64,000 bases of DNA from Moduliflexus sp964602655 (GTDB lineage Bacteria; Moduliflexota; Moduliflexia; Moduliflexales; Moduliflexaceae): assembly GCA_964602655.1 (NCBI GenBank), contig CAZRSF010000001.1, positions 1 through 64,000 of the forward strand. The letters are read 5' to 3'. Below are positions 24,765 to 34,752 of the stretch, piece by piece. The notes beneath the pieces were generated by a model. That model was not told the origin of the DNA. It searched no databases and saw nothing but the letters and a program-made list of their open reading frames with translations. Both the position numbers and the translations under genes were made by a program. Within the stretch, counting starts at the first letter, position 1; the number at the start of each line of letters is the position of its first letter.

Positions 24765-27700
24765 ATGAAACATATACAATCGAAGATTGTCAGTAGTTTT
24801 TGTCTGACAGCGTTTGCCAGTCTTGCCATCTTAGGATTCATGATCTTATGGAAGCTTGACACAAGCATTTCAGCGCAATCGGCGCAATTAGCGGCTGATA
24901 TGGCGGCTCAGAAATATGAATCGCTGCAAGCGCCCCTCCGGATGTTCGACACGCTGATTCGAGAAGACATCCGTCATGCGACCAATGATTTACGGCAAGA
25001 TTCGCAGTTACGAGCCGCGCTGGAAACCCGCCAATTCGTCGTGATGAGGTCAAAACTGCAATTAACCGCCCAGACGCGAAACATAGATTTTATTCTGCTG
25101 TTGAATGCCAACGGCCGGTTAGAAGCGTCGTTTCCGTTGGAACTCAACGATTTTGAGGTGGAACAATATGTCCGCGCATGGGAACTTGGCATACGCGCCC
25201 AACAATTTTTTACACATCAACCGACCGACAATGCGACGACGCTCTGGGATGCGCTTTCGAGGCACGATCTGCGCGCGCTCAACATGTTGAAATTAGCGCA
25301 TCGCGATATTGCCGGGCAAGGCGGACTGAGCATCGCTGCGGCAGGGATCGTGAATAATGACTTTGGCGAGCCGATTGGGATATGTCTGGTGGGGAAACTC
25401 CTGAATCATGACAATGAGATATTGAAATATTTACAGGGAATCGGCGGCTACGCCAGCGTCATCTATATTGACGCCGTTCCGATTGCGCAAGCTGGATTCG
25501 AGCGCGATGCCGCGCAGGATGTTGATCTTGCGACTCTTCGCATCAACCCTGAGATTCAGACAGCGATGTATCAGGCTGACGCAACGAAAAATCTGGCACT
25601 CCCGCTGGCCGGGCAACGCTATTTGACGGCCTGTACCGCGCTGCGCTCGTTGAATGCCGAGAAGATTGGCATCTTCTGTTCCGGGATTCCGGAATCGCAA
25701 ATTACCAGCCTGCAACAAGCCATTTTTGACTCCAGCACGAAGACGAAACGCAGCATCCAGATATGGATGATCAGGATCGGACTCGCCTCGCTCGGTTTGT
25801 TTACCCTGGTCGCGGTCGTGGTTTCCGCCAGAATTGCCCGCCCTTTGCGGCAATTGTCCGAGATTGCCACACGACTTGCGCTCGGAGATGTGCAACAAGA
25901 GATTCGCATCACCTCACGCGATGAAATTGGCCGGTTAGCCGATGCCTTTCGCGAACTCATCGTCTATATCGGCCATCTTGCCAGAGTCTCGCAACAACTT
26001 GCCACTGGCGATATTCAGGTCAGTCTCACCCCGAAATCGAAACATGACATTCTCAATCACTCCTTTGCGGCAACGATTCAGTACGTTCAGGACGTTTCGG
26101 CGGTTGCGGAAAAAATTGCCAATAAGGATCTTCAGGTCGAAGTGATCCCGAAATCGGATCGCGACATCCTGAACAGATCGTTACAACGCATGGTGACGAC
26201 GCTTCAGACGATGATGGCTGAGAATGCCCGCGCGCTGGAAATCGTCGAATACCAGAACTGGATTCATACCGGTCAGGCCGAATTAGGCGAAAAAATGCGC
26301 GGAGAACAGGATGTGGGAACGTTATCGGAACAGATTATTACCTACATAGCCAGACATGTCGAAGCGCAAGTCGGGTTATTGTATGTGATGGAAGGGGAAT
26401 ATTGGCTGCGTCTCGCCGGTAGTTACGCCTATACGCCAGGCCAGGACGACCGCAGCGTGTTGCGCATCGGCGAAGGGTTGGTCGGTCAGGTCGCATGGGA
26501 GAAGACGCCGCTCTTAGTGGCCGATGTGCCTGAGCATCATCTACGGCTCAGTTCAGAACTCGGCGACATCGCGCCCCGGCAAATTCTGGCGCTGCCCTTT
26601 CACGATGAAGGCGTGGTGAAAGGCGTCATCGAATTGGGCACTGTCCGGGAATTCACCGCGCGTCAGCAAGAATTTCTCAAATCAGTGCAAGAACCGATTG
26701 CGATTGCGCTCAATTCCGCGAAATCGCGTCAAAAATTGCACGACTTGCTGAAAGAGATGCGACGGCAGGCTGAAGAATTGCAAATGCAGCAGAACACGTT
26801 GCAACGCGCCAACCAGGATTTGGCATCGCATGCAGCCGCCTTGCAAGCCTCCCAGGAAAAATTACGACAGACCAATGACGAATTGGCGAATCAAGCAAAA
26901 GCCCTGGAGCAGCGCGAGAAATCGTTACAAATCAAGAACGCAGAATTAGAGGATGCCCGGAAACTGGTTGAGGAAAAAGCCAGAGATTTGGAATTAGCGA
27001 ATCAATATAAATCGGAATTTCTGGCCAATATGTCCCACGAACTGCGCACGCCGTTGAACAGCCTGTTGATCCTGTCCAAACTCCTGGCCGATAACAAAGA
27101 AGGGAATCTGACCGAGCGGCAGATCAAATCGGCGCAAATCGTGTATTCATCCGGGGCTGATCTTCTGGCGTTGATTAATGACATTTTAGACCTGTCGAAA
27201 GTCGAATCCGGGAAGATGACAGTGAACATCGGGGCGATGAAGCTGGGCGGACTGTGTCAGTATATTACGCAGCATTTCCAGCATGTGGCCGCTGACAGGG
27301 GGCTCTCTTTGCAGGTCAACATGGATGACGGACTGCCGGAATTCGTTGAGACCGACCGGCAGCGCGTGGAACAAATCGTGAAGAACTTGTTATCGAACGC
27401 CATGAAGTTTACGTCAATCGGGGGCATCAGCGTACGCATCAGTCGTCCGGCGGCGGGCGTGGCGTTGTCCAACAGCGGCATAGACCCGACGCATGCGGTG
27501 GCGATTGCCGTGGCGGATACAGGGGTGGGAATTCCCGAAGACAAACAGCGTGTGATCTTCGAAGCCTTCCAACAAGCCGACGGAACGACCAGCCGCAAAT
27601 ATGGCGGCACGGGGCTGGGCTTATCCATTTCACGGGAGTTCGCCGTGTTGCTGGGCGGCGAGATTCAGCTACAAAGCACGGTGGGCGCAGGGAGCACGTT

Positions 27701-28232
27701 TACGTTCTATCTGCCGGAACATCCGAGGCAAAAGGCGCGCGCAGCCGCCTCAGACACCACCGCAGACGACGACCGTCTCGCTGAAGACGCCTCGCGCCCG
27801 ACCTTGGCGCTGCGCGAAGATGACGCGGCTATTGAGAAAGACGCTATGTTCGCCGGAAAAACGGTGCTCATCGTGGATGATGATCTGCGCAACGTGTTTG
27901 CGCTGCATAACATGCTGCAAGAACAGGAGATGACGGTGTTGACGGGAGATACTGGAAAAAAAGCGTTGGAATTACTTGACACGCATCCAGAGATTGACCT
28001 GGTTTTGATGGATATTATGATGCCCGAAATTGATGGATACGAAACGATGCGGCATATCCGCGCGCTCGAACAGTTCGACACGCTGCCGATCATTGCGCTG
28101 ACGGCCAAAGCGATGAGCGACGATCGGCAAAAATGTCTTGACGCCGGCGCCAACGATTATCTATCGAAACCGATTGAAACGGACAAACTGCTCTCGCTGT
28201 TACGCGTCTGGTTATATAGCAGACATACATAA
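24765..28232 (+). CDS. Multi-domain hybrid sensor histidine kinase (HAMP array-GAF-HisKA-HATPase-REC)
   Basis: 1155 aa. TM1 (~7-28), a large periplasmic sensor (~30-330, double-Cache-like in length), TM2 (~333-355), then three HAMP-like repeats (IARPLRQLSEIATRLALGD, VSQQLATGDIQV, VAEKIANKDLQV), GAF (~500-650), a long coiled coil (~655-745), H-box NMSHELRTPLNS with H758, HATPase_c with GGTGLGLSIS, and a receiver with D1083. It is followed 60 bases later by a REC-kinase, its probable phosphorelay partner. No DNA-binding regulator is adjacent. The ligand is unknown. Confidence 0.93.
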   Translation: MKHIQSKIVSSFCLTAFASLAILGFMILWKLDTSISAQSAQLAADMAAQKYESLQAPLRMFDTLIREDIRHATNDLRQDSQLRAALETRQFVVMRSKLQLTAQTRNIDFILLLNANGRLEASFPLELNDFEVEQYVRAWELGIRAQQFFTHQPTDNATTLWDALSRHDLRALNMLKLAHRDIAGQGGLSIAAAGIVNNDFGEPIGICLVGKLLNHDNEILKYLQGIGGYASVIYIDAVPIAQAGFERDAAQDVDLATLRINPEIQTAMYQADATKNLALPLAGQRYLTACTALRSLNAEKIGIFCSGIPESQITSLQQAIFDSSTKTKRSIQIWMIRIGLASLGLFTLVAVVVSARIARPLRQLSEIATRLALGDVQQEIRITSRDEIGRLADAFRELIVYIGHLARVSQQLATGDIQVSLTPKSKHDILNHSFAATIQYVQDVSAVAEKIANKDLQVEVIPKSDRDILNRSLQRMVTTLQTMMAENARALEIVEYQNWIHTGQAELGEKMRGEQDVGTLSEQIITYIARHVEAQVGLLYVMEGEYWLRLAGSYAYTPGQDDRSVLRIGEGLVGQVAWEKTPLLVADVPEHHLRLSSELGDIAPRQILALPFHDEGVVKGVIELGTVREFTARQQEFLKSVQEPIAIALNSAKSRQKLHDLLKEMRRQAEELQMQQNTLQRANQDLASHAAALQASQEKLRQTNDELANQAKALEQREKSLQIKNAELEDARKLVEEKARDLELANQYKSEFLANMSHELRTPLNSLLILSKLLADNKEGNLTERQIKSAQIVYSSGADLLALINDILDLSKVESGKMTVNIGAMKLGGLCQYITQHFQHVAADRGLSLQVNMDDGLPEFVETDRQRVEQIVKNLLSNAMKFTSIGGISVRISRPAAGVALSNSGIDPTHAVAIAVADTGVGIPEDKQRVIFEAFQQADGTTSRKYGGTGLGLSISREFAVLLGGEIQLQSTVGAGSTFTFYLPEHPRQKARAAASDTTADDDRLAEDASRPTLALREDDAAIEKDAMFAGKTVLIVDDDLRNVFALHNMLQEQEMTVLTGDTGKKALELLDTHPEIDLVLMDIMMPEIDGYETMRHIRALEQFDTLPIIALTAKAMSDDRQKCLDAGANDYLSKPIETDKLLSLLRVWLYSRHT

Positions 28233-28292
28233 TACCAAAACGCTCATTTTCCGATGAATCGTGCCATGACGCAACTGATTGAGGAGGAATAG

Positions 28293-29780
28293 ATGTCAGA
28301 CGCTGACAAAGCCACAGTATTATGCGTTGATGATAAGGCGGAAAATTTGTTTGTCCTGGAACGCATTTTGGAGGATTCGGGCTATACCCTTTTGCAAGCC
28401 AATTCCGGTTACGAGGCGTTACGGATAGCGCTGAAGCATGAGATCGATCTGATCCTGCTGGATGTGAGAATGCCGGGGATGGACGGTTATCAAGTGTGCG
28501 CGCGTTTGAAAGAGGATGAACGCACGCGCGATATTCCGGTGATCTTTATCAGCGCGTTGGGCGACCTTCGCGATAAAGTCAACGGTTTCCAGGTCGGCGG
28601 CGTGGATTATGTCACCAAACCCCTACAGGCCGAAGAAGTGCGGTCCCGCGTGAAATCCCATTTGGCGATTCAGCAGCTACAGCATGCGCTGCGAGAGAAA
28701 AATCAGGAATTGAGCGCAAAGAATCAGGAATTACAACACGCGCTGGAACGCGAGCAGACATTATTGGAACGCGAACGAACATTGACGGAAGATTTACGCA
28801 TGAGCCTCAGCCTTTCTCTGCCCCATGAGTTGCGGACGCCGCTGAATGCGATTCTTGGATTTTCCGAATTGCTCATGCGGCTGCCCAGCGCCCCAACGTT
28901 AGAACAGGTTAAACAATACGGCCAAAAGATTTATGATGGCGGGCGTCGTTTAGAGCGAATTGTGGAGAACGCGCTGTTCTACGCGAAATTACAAGTCGTC
29001 ATGTACACGTCGGAAGAGAGCAGGATGATCCCCCACGCGGAAAGCGTTGACGTCGCAGAAGTCGTCGCGACGGTGGCGCAGCAGCAAGCGGAATGCGCCG
29101 ACCGACAGGCGGATTTGATTGTAGAACCGCTGCATGTGACCCTCCGCGTCTCGCCGACCAACTTGACCAAAATCCTGATGGAACTGCTGGACAATGCCTT
29201 TAAATTTTCCAAACCCGGCACACTGGTACGTATTGCGACGACCGTCGCTGACGGCCAATGCGTCGTGCGAATCAGCGATCAGGGACGCGGCATGACCCGA
29301 GAACAGATCGCCGAGATCGGCGCGTATATGCAATTTGACCGTCGCCGACATGAGCAGCAGGGGATAGGTCTCGGCCTGATCATCGTGTCGCTCCTGACAC
29401 AATTGGAAGGGGGCGCATTGTCCATTGAAAGCGACGTAGATCAGGGCGCGACCATCAGCCTGACGTTCGCGGGCGAAGCGCATGACCCCCAACCGGACAG
29501 ACCGGCGCTCCCATTCGGGCGGCGTGAGGGCGAGCCTGCGTCTCGCGCCATTGTTCCGCCGCCGCCAGAAAGATTACGGCGGCTGCGCGAATCGGTCATA
29601 ATCGGTGATATTATGAACATTCAGAAGCAAATTGAGGAGATCAACGCCTTAGCCCCCCAATATGCCCCGTTTGCCGAGAAACTTTCTCCTCTTGCGAGAG
29701 ACATGAATATCAGCGCAATCGAACGGTTTATCGAATCATTCCTGCGCGATAAGGGAAGCGCTGTTTCAACGTGTGATTGA
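28293..29780 (+). CDS. Receiver-histidine kinase (REC-HisKA-HATPase)
   Basis: 495 aa, soluble. The N-terminal receiver carries CVDDKAEN and phospho-acceptor D57 in LLDVRMPGMDGYQ, with ISAL and TKPL switch residues. A coiled coil (~130-165) leads to the H-box LPHELRTPLNAI (H178) and HATPase_c (IMELLDNAFKF, DQGRGM, GIGLGL). The last ~90 residues form an extra helical tail (NIQKQIEEINALAPQYAPFA). Ribosome site GAGGAGG. It probably receives phosphate from the hybrid kinase upstream and relays it onward. Confidence 0.92.
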   Translation: MSDADKATVLCVDDKAENLFVLERILEDSGYTLLQANSGYEALRIALKHEIDLILLDVRMPGMDGYQVCARLKEDERTRDIPVIFISALGDLRDKVNGFQVGGVDYVTKPLQAEEVRSRVKSHLAIQQLQHALREKNQELSAKNQELQHALEREQTLLERERTLTEDLRMSLSLSLPHELRTPLNAILGFSELLMRLPSAPTLEQVKQYGQKIYDGGRRLERIVENALFYAKLQVVMYTSEESRMIPHAESVDVAEVVATVAQQQAECADRQADLIVEPLHVTLRVSPTNLTKILMELLDNAFKFSKPGTLVRIATTVADGQCVVRISDQGRGMTREQIAEIGAYMQFDRRRHEQQGIGLGLIIVSLLTQLEGGALSIESDVDQGATISLTFAGEAHDPQPDRPALPFGRREGEPASRAIVPPPPERLRRLRESVIIGDIMNIQKQIEEINALAPQYAPFAEKLSPLARDMNISAIERFIESFLRDKGSAVSTCD

Positions 29781-29815
29781 CAAGCGGCATCCACGCCCCT
29801 GCGAACGGGGAGGTT

Positions 29816-30823
29816 CTATGCTTCTCGCATCAGCAGTTCTGCGATCTGAAGCGCATTCAGCGCAATGCCGCGCCGCAGGTTATCCGCCGCGATCCACAAA
29901 TTGATGCCATGTTCGACCGACGCGTCTTCCCGAATGCGCCCGACAAACACGTCTGATTCTCCGGCAGCGTTGACCGGCATGGGATAGAGATTGTGCTGCG
30001 GCTCATCCATGACCTTCACGCCCGGCGTATTGCCGAGGATGCGCCGAATGTCATCCGGAGTGATCGCGTCCCCGGTTTCGAGATTCACGGACAGGGCATG
30101 ACCGTAAAAGACAGGCACATACGCCGTCGTCGCCGTCACGCGCAACGCGTCGTCCTGGAAAATTCGTTTCGTCTCTTCGATCAAACTCATTTCCGCAAAG
30201 GTATAGCCGTTGTCTAAAAACGCGCCGACATGCGGGATGGTGTTGAACGCGATTTGATGGGGATATGCCTGACAAATAATATCCCGTTGGATAAAAATAT
30301 GCCGCGCCTGCGTTTCTAATTCCGCAATGCCGTCGCGCCCTTCGTCCGACACGGCCTGATAGGTCGAGACCACAATGCGCGCGATGCCGACTTCATCGTA
30401 AATCGGCTGCAACGCAAGCGCGAGCAGAATCGTCGCGGTCGTCGGGATCGCGATAATGCCGCGATGGTTGCGAATCGCAAGCGGATTCACTTCTGGAATG
30501 ACCAGCGGCACATGCGGCTCACGGCGAAACGCGCCGCTGAGATCAACCGCAATCGCGCCGGCGGTTACGGCGTGTGGGGCGAATTCTTTGCTGATGCTGC
30601 CGCCTGCGCAAAATAGCGCCACGTCAACGTCGCCAAACGCCTCTGATGTCAATTTTTCGACGCGCAGATTCTCGTTGCGGAACGAAATGCGCGTGCCTGC
30701 CGTCCCTTCCGCGCCTAATAATCGCACCGTTTCTATCTGCGTGTCGCGCTGCTCGATCAATTCGAGCAGTTCATTCCCAATCATCTCGCCTGCGCCAACA
30801 ATTGCTATCGTGTAATGCGCCAT
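29816..30823 (-). CDS. Aspartate-semialdehyde dehydrogenase paralogue lacking the catalytic Cys
   Basis: The whole ASADH fold is visible: IAIVGAGEMIGNELLELI (NADP loop), ALFCAGGSISKEFAP, DLSGAFR, PLVIPEVNP, VVSTYQAVS and FYGHALSVNLET with the catalytic His. Where real ASADHs read NPNCSTI with the acylated Cys, this gene encodes IPTTATI (codons ATC CCG ACG ACC GCG ACG ATT), so the nucleophile is Thr. It resembles the USG-1 class of ASADH-like proteins and is unlikely to carry out the phosphorylating dehydrogenase reaction. Its function is unknown; it should not be annotated as asd. Confidence 0.88.
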   Translation of the reverse strand: MAHYTIAIVGAGEMIGNELLELIEQRDTQIETVRLLGAEGTAGTRISFRNENLRVEKLTSEAFGDVDVALFCAGGSISKEFAPHAVTAGAIAVDLSGAFRREPHVPLVIPEVNPLAIRNHRGIIAIPTTATILLALALQPIYDEVGIARIVVSTYQAVSDEGRDGIAELETQARHIFIQRDIICQAYPHQIAFNTIPHVGAFLDNGYTFAEMSLIEETKRIFQDDALRVTATTAYVPVFYGHALSVNLETGDAITPDDIRRILGNTPGVKVMDEPQHNLYPMPVNAAGESDVFVGRIREDASVEHGINLWIAADNLRRGIALNALQIAELLMREA

Positions 30824-31127
30824 ACGCTTGTTATCTCCCTTCGCAAATCAATCGAACGTCATCAAAATTCCCCTGCCTATCGGGAGGGGCAAGGAGTGGG
30901 TAATATTCTAAAGCGCGAACGCATCGCGCCTGCGTTGTCTTGTCAAGTTATTTCGCGAGGCTTGGCCCTTAACGTCGGCGATTCCCTCATCCGATTAAAC
31001 CTGCTTGTTTCCCACTTGACTTTTTTTGCGGTGTCACGAATCCTAATCAAAATCAAATCGAACGGATGCCAAAAGAAGCCGAACGCTTATTGGATTCACT
31101 GAAATCGCATCAGCGAGGAAACACAAC
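30824..31127. other. 304-base divergent intergenic region before uvrB
   Basis: It contains the minus-strand leader of the ASADH-like gene, a degenerate copy of the CCCCTCC/GGAGGGG repeat at about 30864-30900, and a TTGACT (31016-31021) that could be a uvrB -35 with a weak -10. I see no gene and no LexA-type box that I would defend. Confidence 0.5.
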
Positions 31128-33125
31128 ATGATGCCACAACAAGGAAAATTCGAATTAGTCTCGCCCTTTACCCCGCGCGGCGACCAGGCGCAAGCCATCG
31201 AAGCCCTGACGCAGGGGATTCAGCAGGAGAAAAAACATCAGGTGCTGCTCGGCGTGACCGGTTCGGGCAAAACCTACACCATCGCCAATGTCATCGAGCG
31301 CGTCCAGAAACCGACACTCGTCATGACGCATAACAAAACGCTTGCGGCGCAGTTATACAGCGAATTCAAGGAGTTTTTCCCGAACAACGCGGTCGAATAT
31401 TTCGTCAGTTATTACGACTATTACCAGCCTGAAGCCTACATCCCGACGACAGACACGTATATCGAAAAAGATTCTTCGATTAACGAATACATTGACCGCT
31501 TGCGCCATTCCGCCACCCGCTCCCTGCTTGAGCGGCGCGATGTGATTATTGTCGCCAGCGTCTCCTGCATTTACGGCCTCGGCGACCCGGACGCCTACTA
31601 CGGCATGATCTTTTCGACCGAACGCGGGCAGGTGGTTGACCGGCAGAAAATTTTGCGGCGCTTGACCGATATTCAGTACGAACGCAACGATATGGATTTG
31701 CATCGCGGCACGTTTCGTGTGCGCGGCGATGTGATCGAAATCGTCCCGGCGAACGAGGACAATACCGCCGTGCGGATCGAATTGTTCGGCGACGAAATTG
31801 ACCAGATTTCGACCTTCGATCCGCTCACCGGCAGGCGGATTGACACGCTCGACCGCGTGGCGATTTATCCCGCCAGCCATTACGTGACGCCCAAAGAGGA
31901 AATGGAGCGGGCGATGGAAGCGATCAAAGCGGAATTGCTGGAACGGGAAATCGAATTCAAACACGCCAATAAGTTGCTGGAATTGCAGCGGATTCATCAG
32001 CGCACGATGTTCGACCTCGAAATGCTGCAAGAGGTCGGCTTCTGCCAGGGCATCGAAAACTATTCGCGCCATCTCAGCGGGCGGAAGCCGGGCGAAGCGC
32101 CGCCGACATTGATCGAATATTTCCCGAAAGACGCCCTGTTTGTGGCGGACGAAAGCCATGTCACGCTGCCGCAGGTGCGCGGCATGTATCACGGCGATCA
32201 ATCTCGCAAAACGACGCTCGTGGAATACGGTTTCCGTTTGCCGTCGGCCAAAGACAATCGTCCGCTCTCGTTCCAGGAGTTCGAGGCGCAAGTGCCGCAG
32301 ATGATTTATGTCTCCGCCACGCCCGGCCCGTATGAGCTGCAAAAGACTGACGGGAAATTTGTGGAACAGGTGATCAGGCCGACCGGACTGACCGACCCGG
32401 ACATCGTGATTCGCCCCGCGACCGGTCAGGTGGACGATCTGCTCGGCGAAGTCCGGCTGCGCGCCGCGAAAAACGAGCGCGTGTTGGTGACAACGCTCAC
32501 CAAGCGCATGGCCGAGGATTTGGCCGAATACTACGAAGAATTGGGCGTCAAAGTCAAATATCTGCACTCCGATATCGAGACGATGGAACGCATCGAAATC
32601 ATCCGCGATCTGCGGCTCGGCAAGTTCGACGTGCTGATTGGCATCAACCTGTTGCGGGAAGGGCTGGATATTCCCGAAGTGTCGCTCGTCGCGATTCTCG
32701 ACGCCGATAAAGAAGGCTTCTTGCGTTCGACCACGTCGCTGATTCAGACTGCCGGACGCGCGGCGCGAAACGTCAACGGCCAGGTCATTCTCTACGCCGA
32801 CAAAGAGACCGATTCGATCAAGGCGATGATGGGCGAAAGCCATCGCCGCCGCGAAAAACAGCAGGCGTACAATGTGGAAAACAACATCACGCCGGAGACA
32901 ATTCAGAAGTCCATCAAAAACATTCTGGAAAGCCTGTACGAATCCGATTATTACACCGTGCCGATTGCGGCGGAAGAGCAGAACGGCTATCAGGCGACCG
33001 GCTCGAATCCGAAACAACTGATCGAGACCCTGGAAAAACTGATGAAAGACGCCGCGAAAAAGCTCGAATTCGAACGCGCGGCGGAATTGCGGGATCGGAT
33101 TATGGAATTGAAGAAGAATTTATAG
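31128..33125 (+). CDS. uvrB: Excinuclease ABC subunit B
   Basis: 665 aa, full length. Damage-verification subunit of UvrABC nucleotide excision repair. Walker A GVTGSGKTYT near the N-terminus, the beta-hairpin segment YYDYYQPEAYIP that clamps DNA, helicase motifs VADESHV, YVSATPGPYE and QTAGRAARN, and a C-terminal UVR domain (KKLEFERAAELRDRI) that binds UvrC. Ribosome site GAGGAAA before tandem ATGs at 31128/31131. uvrA and uvrC are not in the window. Confidence 0.98.
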   Translation: MMPQQGKFELVSPFTPRGDQAQAIEALTQGIQQEKKHQVLLGVTGSGKTYTIANVIERVQKPTLVMTHNKTLAAQLYSEFKEFFPNNAVEYFVSYYDYYQPEAYIPTTDTYIEKDSSINEYIDRLRHSATRSLLERRDVIIVASVSCIYGLGDPDAYYGMIFSTERGQVVDRQKILRRLTDIQYERNDMDLHRGTFRVRGDVIEIVPANEDNTAVRIELFGDEIDQISTFDPLTGRRIDTLDRVAIYPASHYVTPKEEMERAMEAIKAELLEREIEFKHANKLLELQRIHQRTMFDLEMLQEVGFCQGIENYSRHLSGRKPGEAPPTLIEYFPKDALFVADESHVTLPQVRGMYHGDQSRKTTLVEYGFRLPSAKDNRPLSFQEFEAQVPQMIYVSATPGPYELQKTDGKFVEQVIRPTGLTDPDIVIRPATGQVDDLLGEVRLRAAKNERVLVTTLTKRMAEDLAEYYEELGVKVKYLHSDIETMERIEIIRDLRLGKFDVLIGINLLREGLDIPEVSLVAILDADKEGFLRSTTSLIQTAGRAARNVNGQVILYADKETDSIKAMMGESHRRREKQQAYNVENNITPETIQKSIKNILESLYESDYYTVPIAAEEQNGYQATGSNPKQLIETLEKLMKDAAKKLEFERAAELRDRIMELKKNL

Positions 33126-33148
33126 ACGGAAAGAGGGAGGTAAAACTT

Positions 33149-33379
33149 ATGACGATTTCAGTCCGATTACCCGACACGGTTGCCTATGTTGCCTGGGATC
33201 AAGAGTATCTTCAACGAGCATTTGTGGCCATGCTTTATCATTTAGGCAAACTCTCTGAGAAAGAAGCCTGCGGCATTTTAGGCATGACGCGCCGGGCATT
33301 CGAAGCGTTATTGCCGACATTCGGCTTTTCCGTGCTTTCGGATATGCCAGAACAGGTCGAACGGGAATTGCAGGCATGA
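33149..33379 (+). CDS. UPF0175 family antitoxin-like protein
   Basis: 76 aa. It has the UPF0175 layout: LPDTVAYVAW near the N-terminus, a helical middle, then GKLSEKEACGILGMTRRAFEALL, a helix-turn-helix-like segment typical of the family. Such proteins are the DNA-binding partners of PIN-like toxins. Ribosome site GGGAGG. It overlaps the next gene by 4 bases (ATGA), a normal antitoxin-toxin arrangement. Confidence 0.85.
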   Translation: MTISVRLPDTVAYVAWDQEYLQRAFVAMLYHLGKLSEKEACGILGMTRRAFEALLPTFGFSVLSDMPEQVERELQA

Positions 33380-33879
33380 ACGATCCAAGACGAATTGTCA
33401 GCAATACAGGGCCGTTGATTTCGTTAGAAAAATTGACTGATGGCTATGAATTGATGCGGAGGATGTATGATGCAATCCTGATCCCACACGTTGTAGTTGA
33501 GGAGGTTGCCGCAGATCAGTTTTCTACGCCGACAGCATATTTGCGCCATTATGGCATTACTGATTTGATTGAGGTGCATAGCGAGATCGTCGCTCCGGAC
33601 CTTCCGGGGTTGCAACGACTCCATGAAGGCGAACGTCAGGCAATCTGCCTGGCGCTTGAATGCCGACTTCCGTTATTGATCGAAGAAACGCTCGGACGCG
33701 AGATTGCTGCTTTGGCGGGCATTCATTTCTCAGGCATCGCCGGACAAATTGTCAAAGCATTTCGAGCAGACTTGTTATCATTCGACGAGACGCAGGAAAA
33801 ATTATGGGAATTATTGCAAGTAGGGCGGATCAACCGGAAAATCTATGAACAATTGCTTGAAAGCCTACCGCGCTCATAA
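33376..33879 (+). CDS. DUF3368 PIN-like toxin
   Basis: 167 aa. SNTGPLISLEKL supplies the first acidic-type pocket of the DUF3368/PIN-like fold (here N in place of the usual D), followed by VVEEV, LHEGERQAICLALE and IEETLGREIAALAGI, where Glu/Asp would bind the metal. PIN toxins are metal-dependent RNases. The first pocket residue reads IVSNTGPL, as in many DUF3368 members. It is translationally coupled to the UPF0175 gene upstream. Confidence 0.87.
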   Translation: MNDPRRIVSNTGPLISLEKLTDGYELMRRMYDAILIPHVVVEEVAADQFSTPTAYLRHYGITDLIEVHSEIVAPDLPGLQRLHEGERQAICLALECRLPLLIEETLGREIAALAGIHFSGIAGQIVKAFRADLLSFDETQEKLWELLQVGRINRKIYEQLLESLPRS

Positions 33880-33971
33880 GTTTGTGAGGCTTCGCGCATC
33901 GAAGCATTATAGAGAACAAGACTTCGGCGCGACGCATCGGCGCCAGTGCGTCGAGTAGAAGGGAGGAATCT

Positions 33972-34247
33972 ATGACGAGAGTGATTGTCGAAACAAGCAA
34001 CCTATGGACACAACAAAAAATCCGAACGTTAGTGCAATCGGAAGTGACGCTCTTGCGCCATGCGTTAAGTCGGACGCAGCAAAAAGTTCAGGCGTTCGAG
34101 CGTCAATACGGCACACGCAATCGAGATGAATTATATGGCCGCGTAGATGATTTAGCCTTAGTGGAATGGGAAGGAGAAATCGAAACAGTGGACCGCTTGC
34201 GACTAAAATTAGCCGCAATGGAGGATATTTCTCTTGAATATCAATGA
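33972..34247 (+). CDS. Coiled-coil partner of TumE-like gene (copy 1)
   Basis: 91 aa, largely helical with heptad-like charge pattern (VTLLRHALSRTQQKVQAFERQ). Ribosome site GGGAGG. It overlaps the TumE-like gene by 14 bases. A second pair of the same shape lies at 51563-52211, where the equivalent protein shares the pattern of a long helix followed by an aromatic-acidic segment. It is the probable antitoxin of the pair; no DNA-binding motif is clear. Confidence 0.65.
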   Translation: MTRVIVETSNLWTQQKIRTLVQSEVTLLRHALSRTQQKVQAFERQYGTRNRDELYGRVDDLALVEWEGEIETVDRLRLKLAAMEDISLEYQ

Positions 34248-34629
34248 GTATATTGCTCGAACCGAAACGCTGATCTCGTTATCGCCGCTTGTCGCGAGTT
34301 ATACGCTTACGATTGATCGTAAAACAGCAGAGATCGCTTTTTTATCAGGCAAAATCGAATTGAGAGACGGGTCTTCGCTGGATTTTAAGGAATTTATCGA
34401 GCAAATTGATGAGAAAATCGAAAAGTATAAATATGGATACAATTACCGACGCGAGGAGATTGTTCTCTTCAGATACGATAACGCCCTTGATCCTCGGGCG
34501 CGTCATTTGGATTCTTATCCGCGCCACAAACATACGCAGAATGGGGAACTGATTGCTGCGCAGGCCATGACATTAGACGATGTGCTGGAGGAAATCGAGG
34601 AATTGATTTTCGCTTCGGGAGAAGGGTAA
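34234..34629 (+). CDS. TumE-family toxin-like protein (DUF6516), copy 1
   Basis: 131 aa from TTG 34234 (GAGGA eight bases upstream). KYKYGYNYRR, LFRYDNALDPRARHLDSYP and RHKH are the conserved elements of the TumE/DUF6516 family, whose members are toxin-antitoxin associated. The C-terminal helix DVLEEIEELIF is also typical. It is a distant paralogue of 51843-52211, sharing FRYDNA, the P-HKH motif and the terminal EEI-L helix. Confidence 0.75.
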   Translation: MNINEYIARTETLISLSPLVASYTLTIDRKTAEIAFLSGKIELRDGSSLDFKEFIEQIDEKIEKYKYGYNYRREEIVLFRYDNALDPRARHLDSYPRHKHTQNGELIAAQAMTLDDVLEEIEELIFASGEG

Positions 34630-34752
34630 ACACGCGATACATAAGTTGCAAATATTCTGATCTGTCGGTTCGGCCTGCTACGCTGAATCGTATGAATTCG
34701 CCCATAAATCGTTGTAAATCAGTCTGGTCAGCTTAATCTACGTTCTATTTTT

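Noticed and set aside
29816..30823. Annotation as functional asd
   Set aside because: The catalytic Cys codon is Thr, checked on the minus strand.
31353..33017. 554-codon minus-strand open frame
   Set aside because: It lies fully antisense to uvrB and its protein is Arg/His/Phe-rich, typical of a shadow frame.
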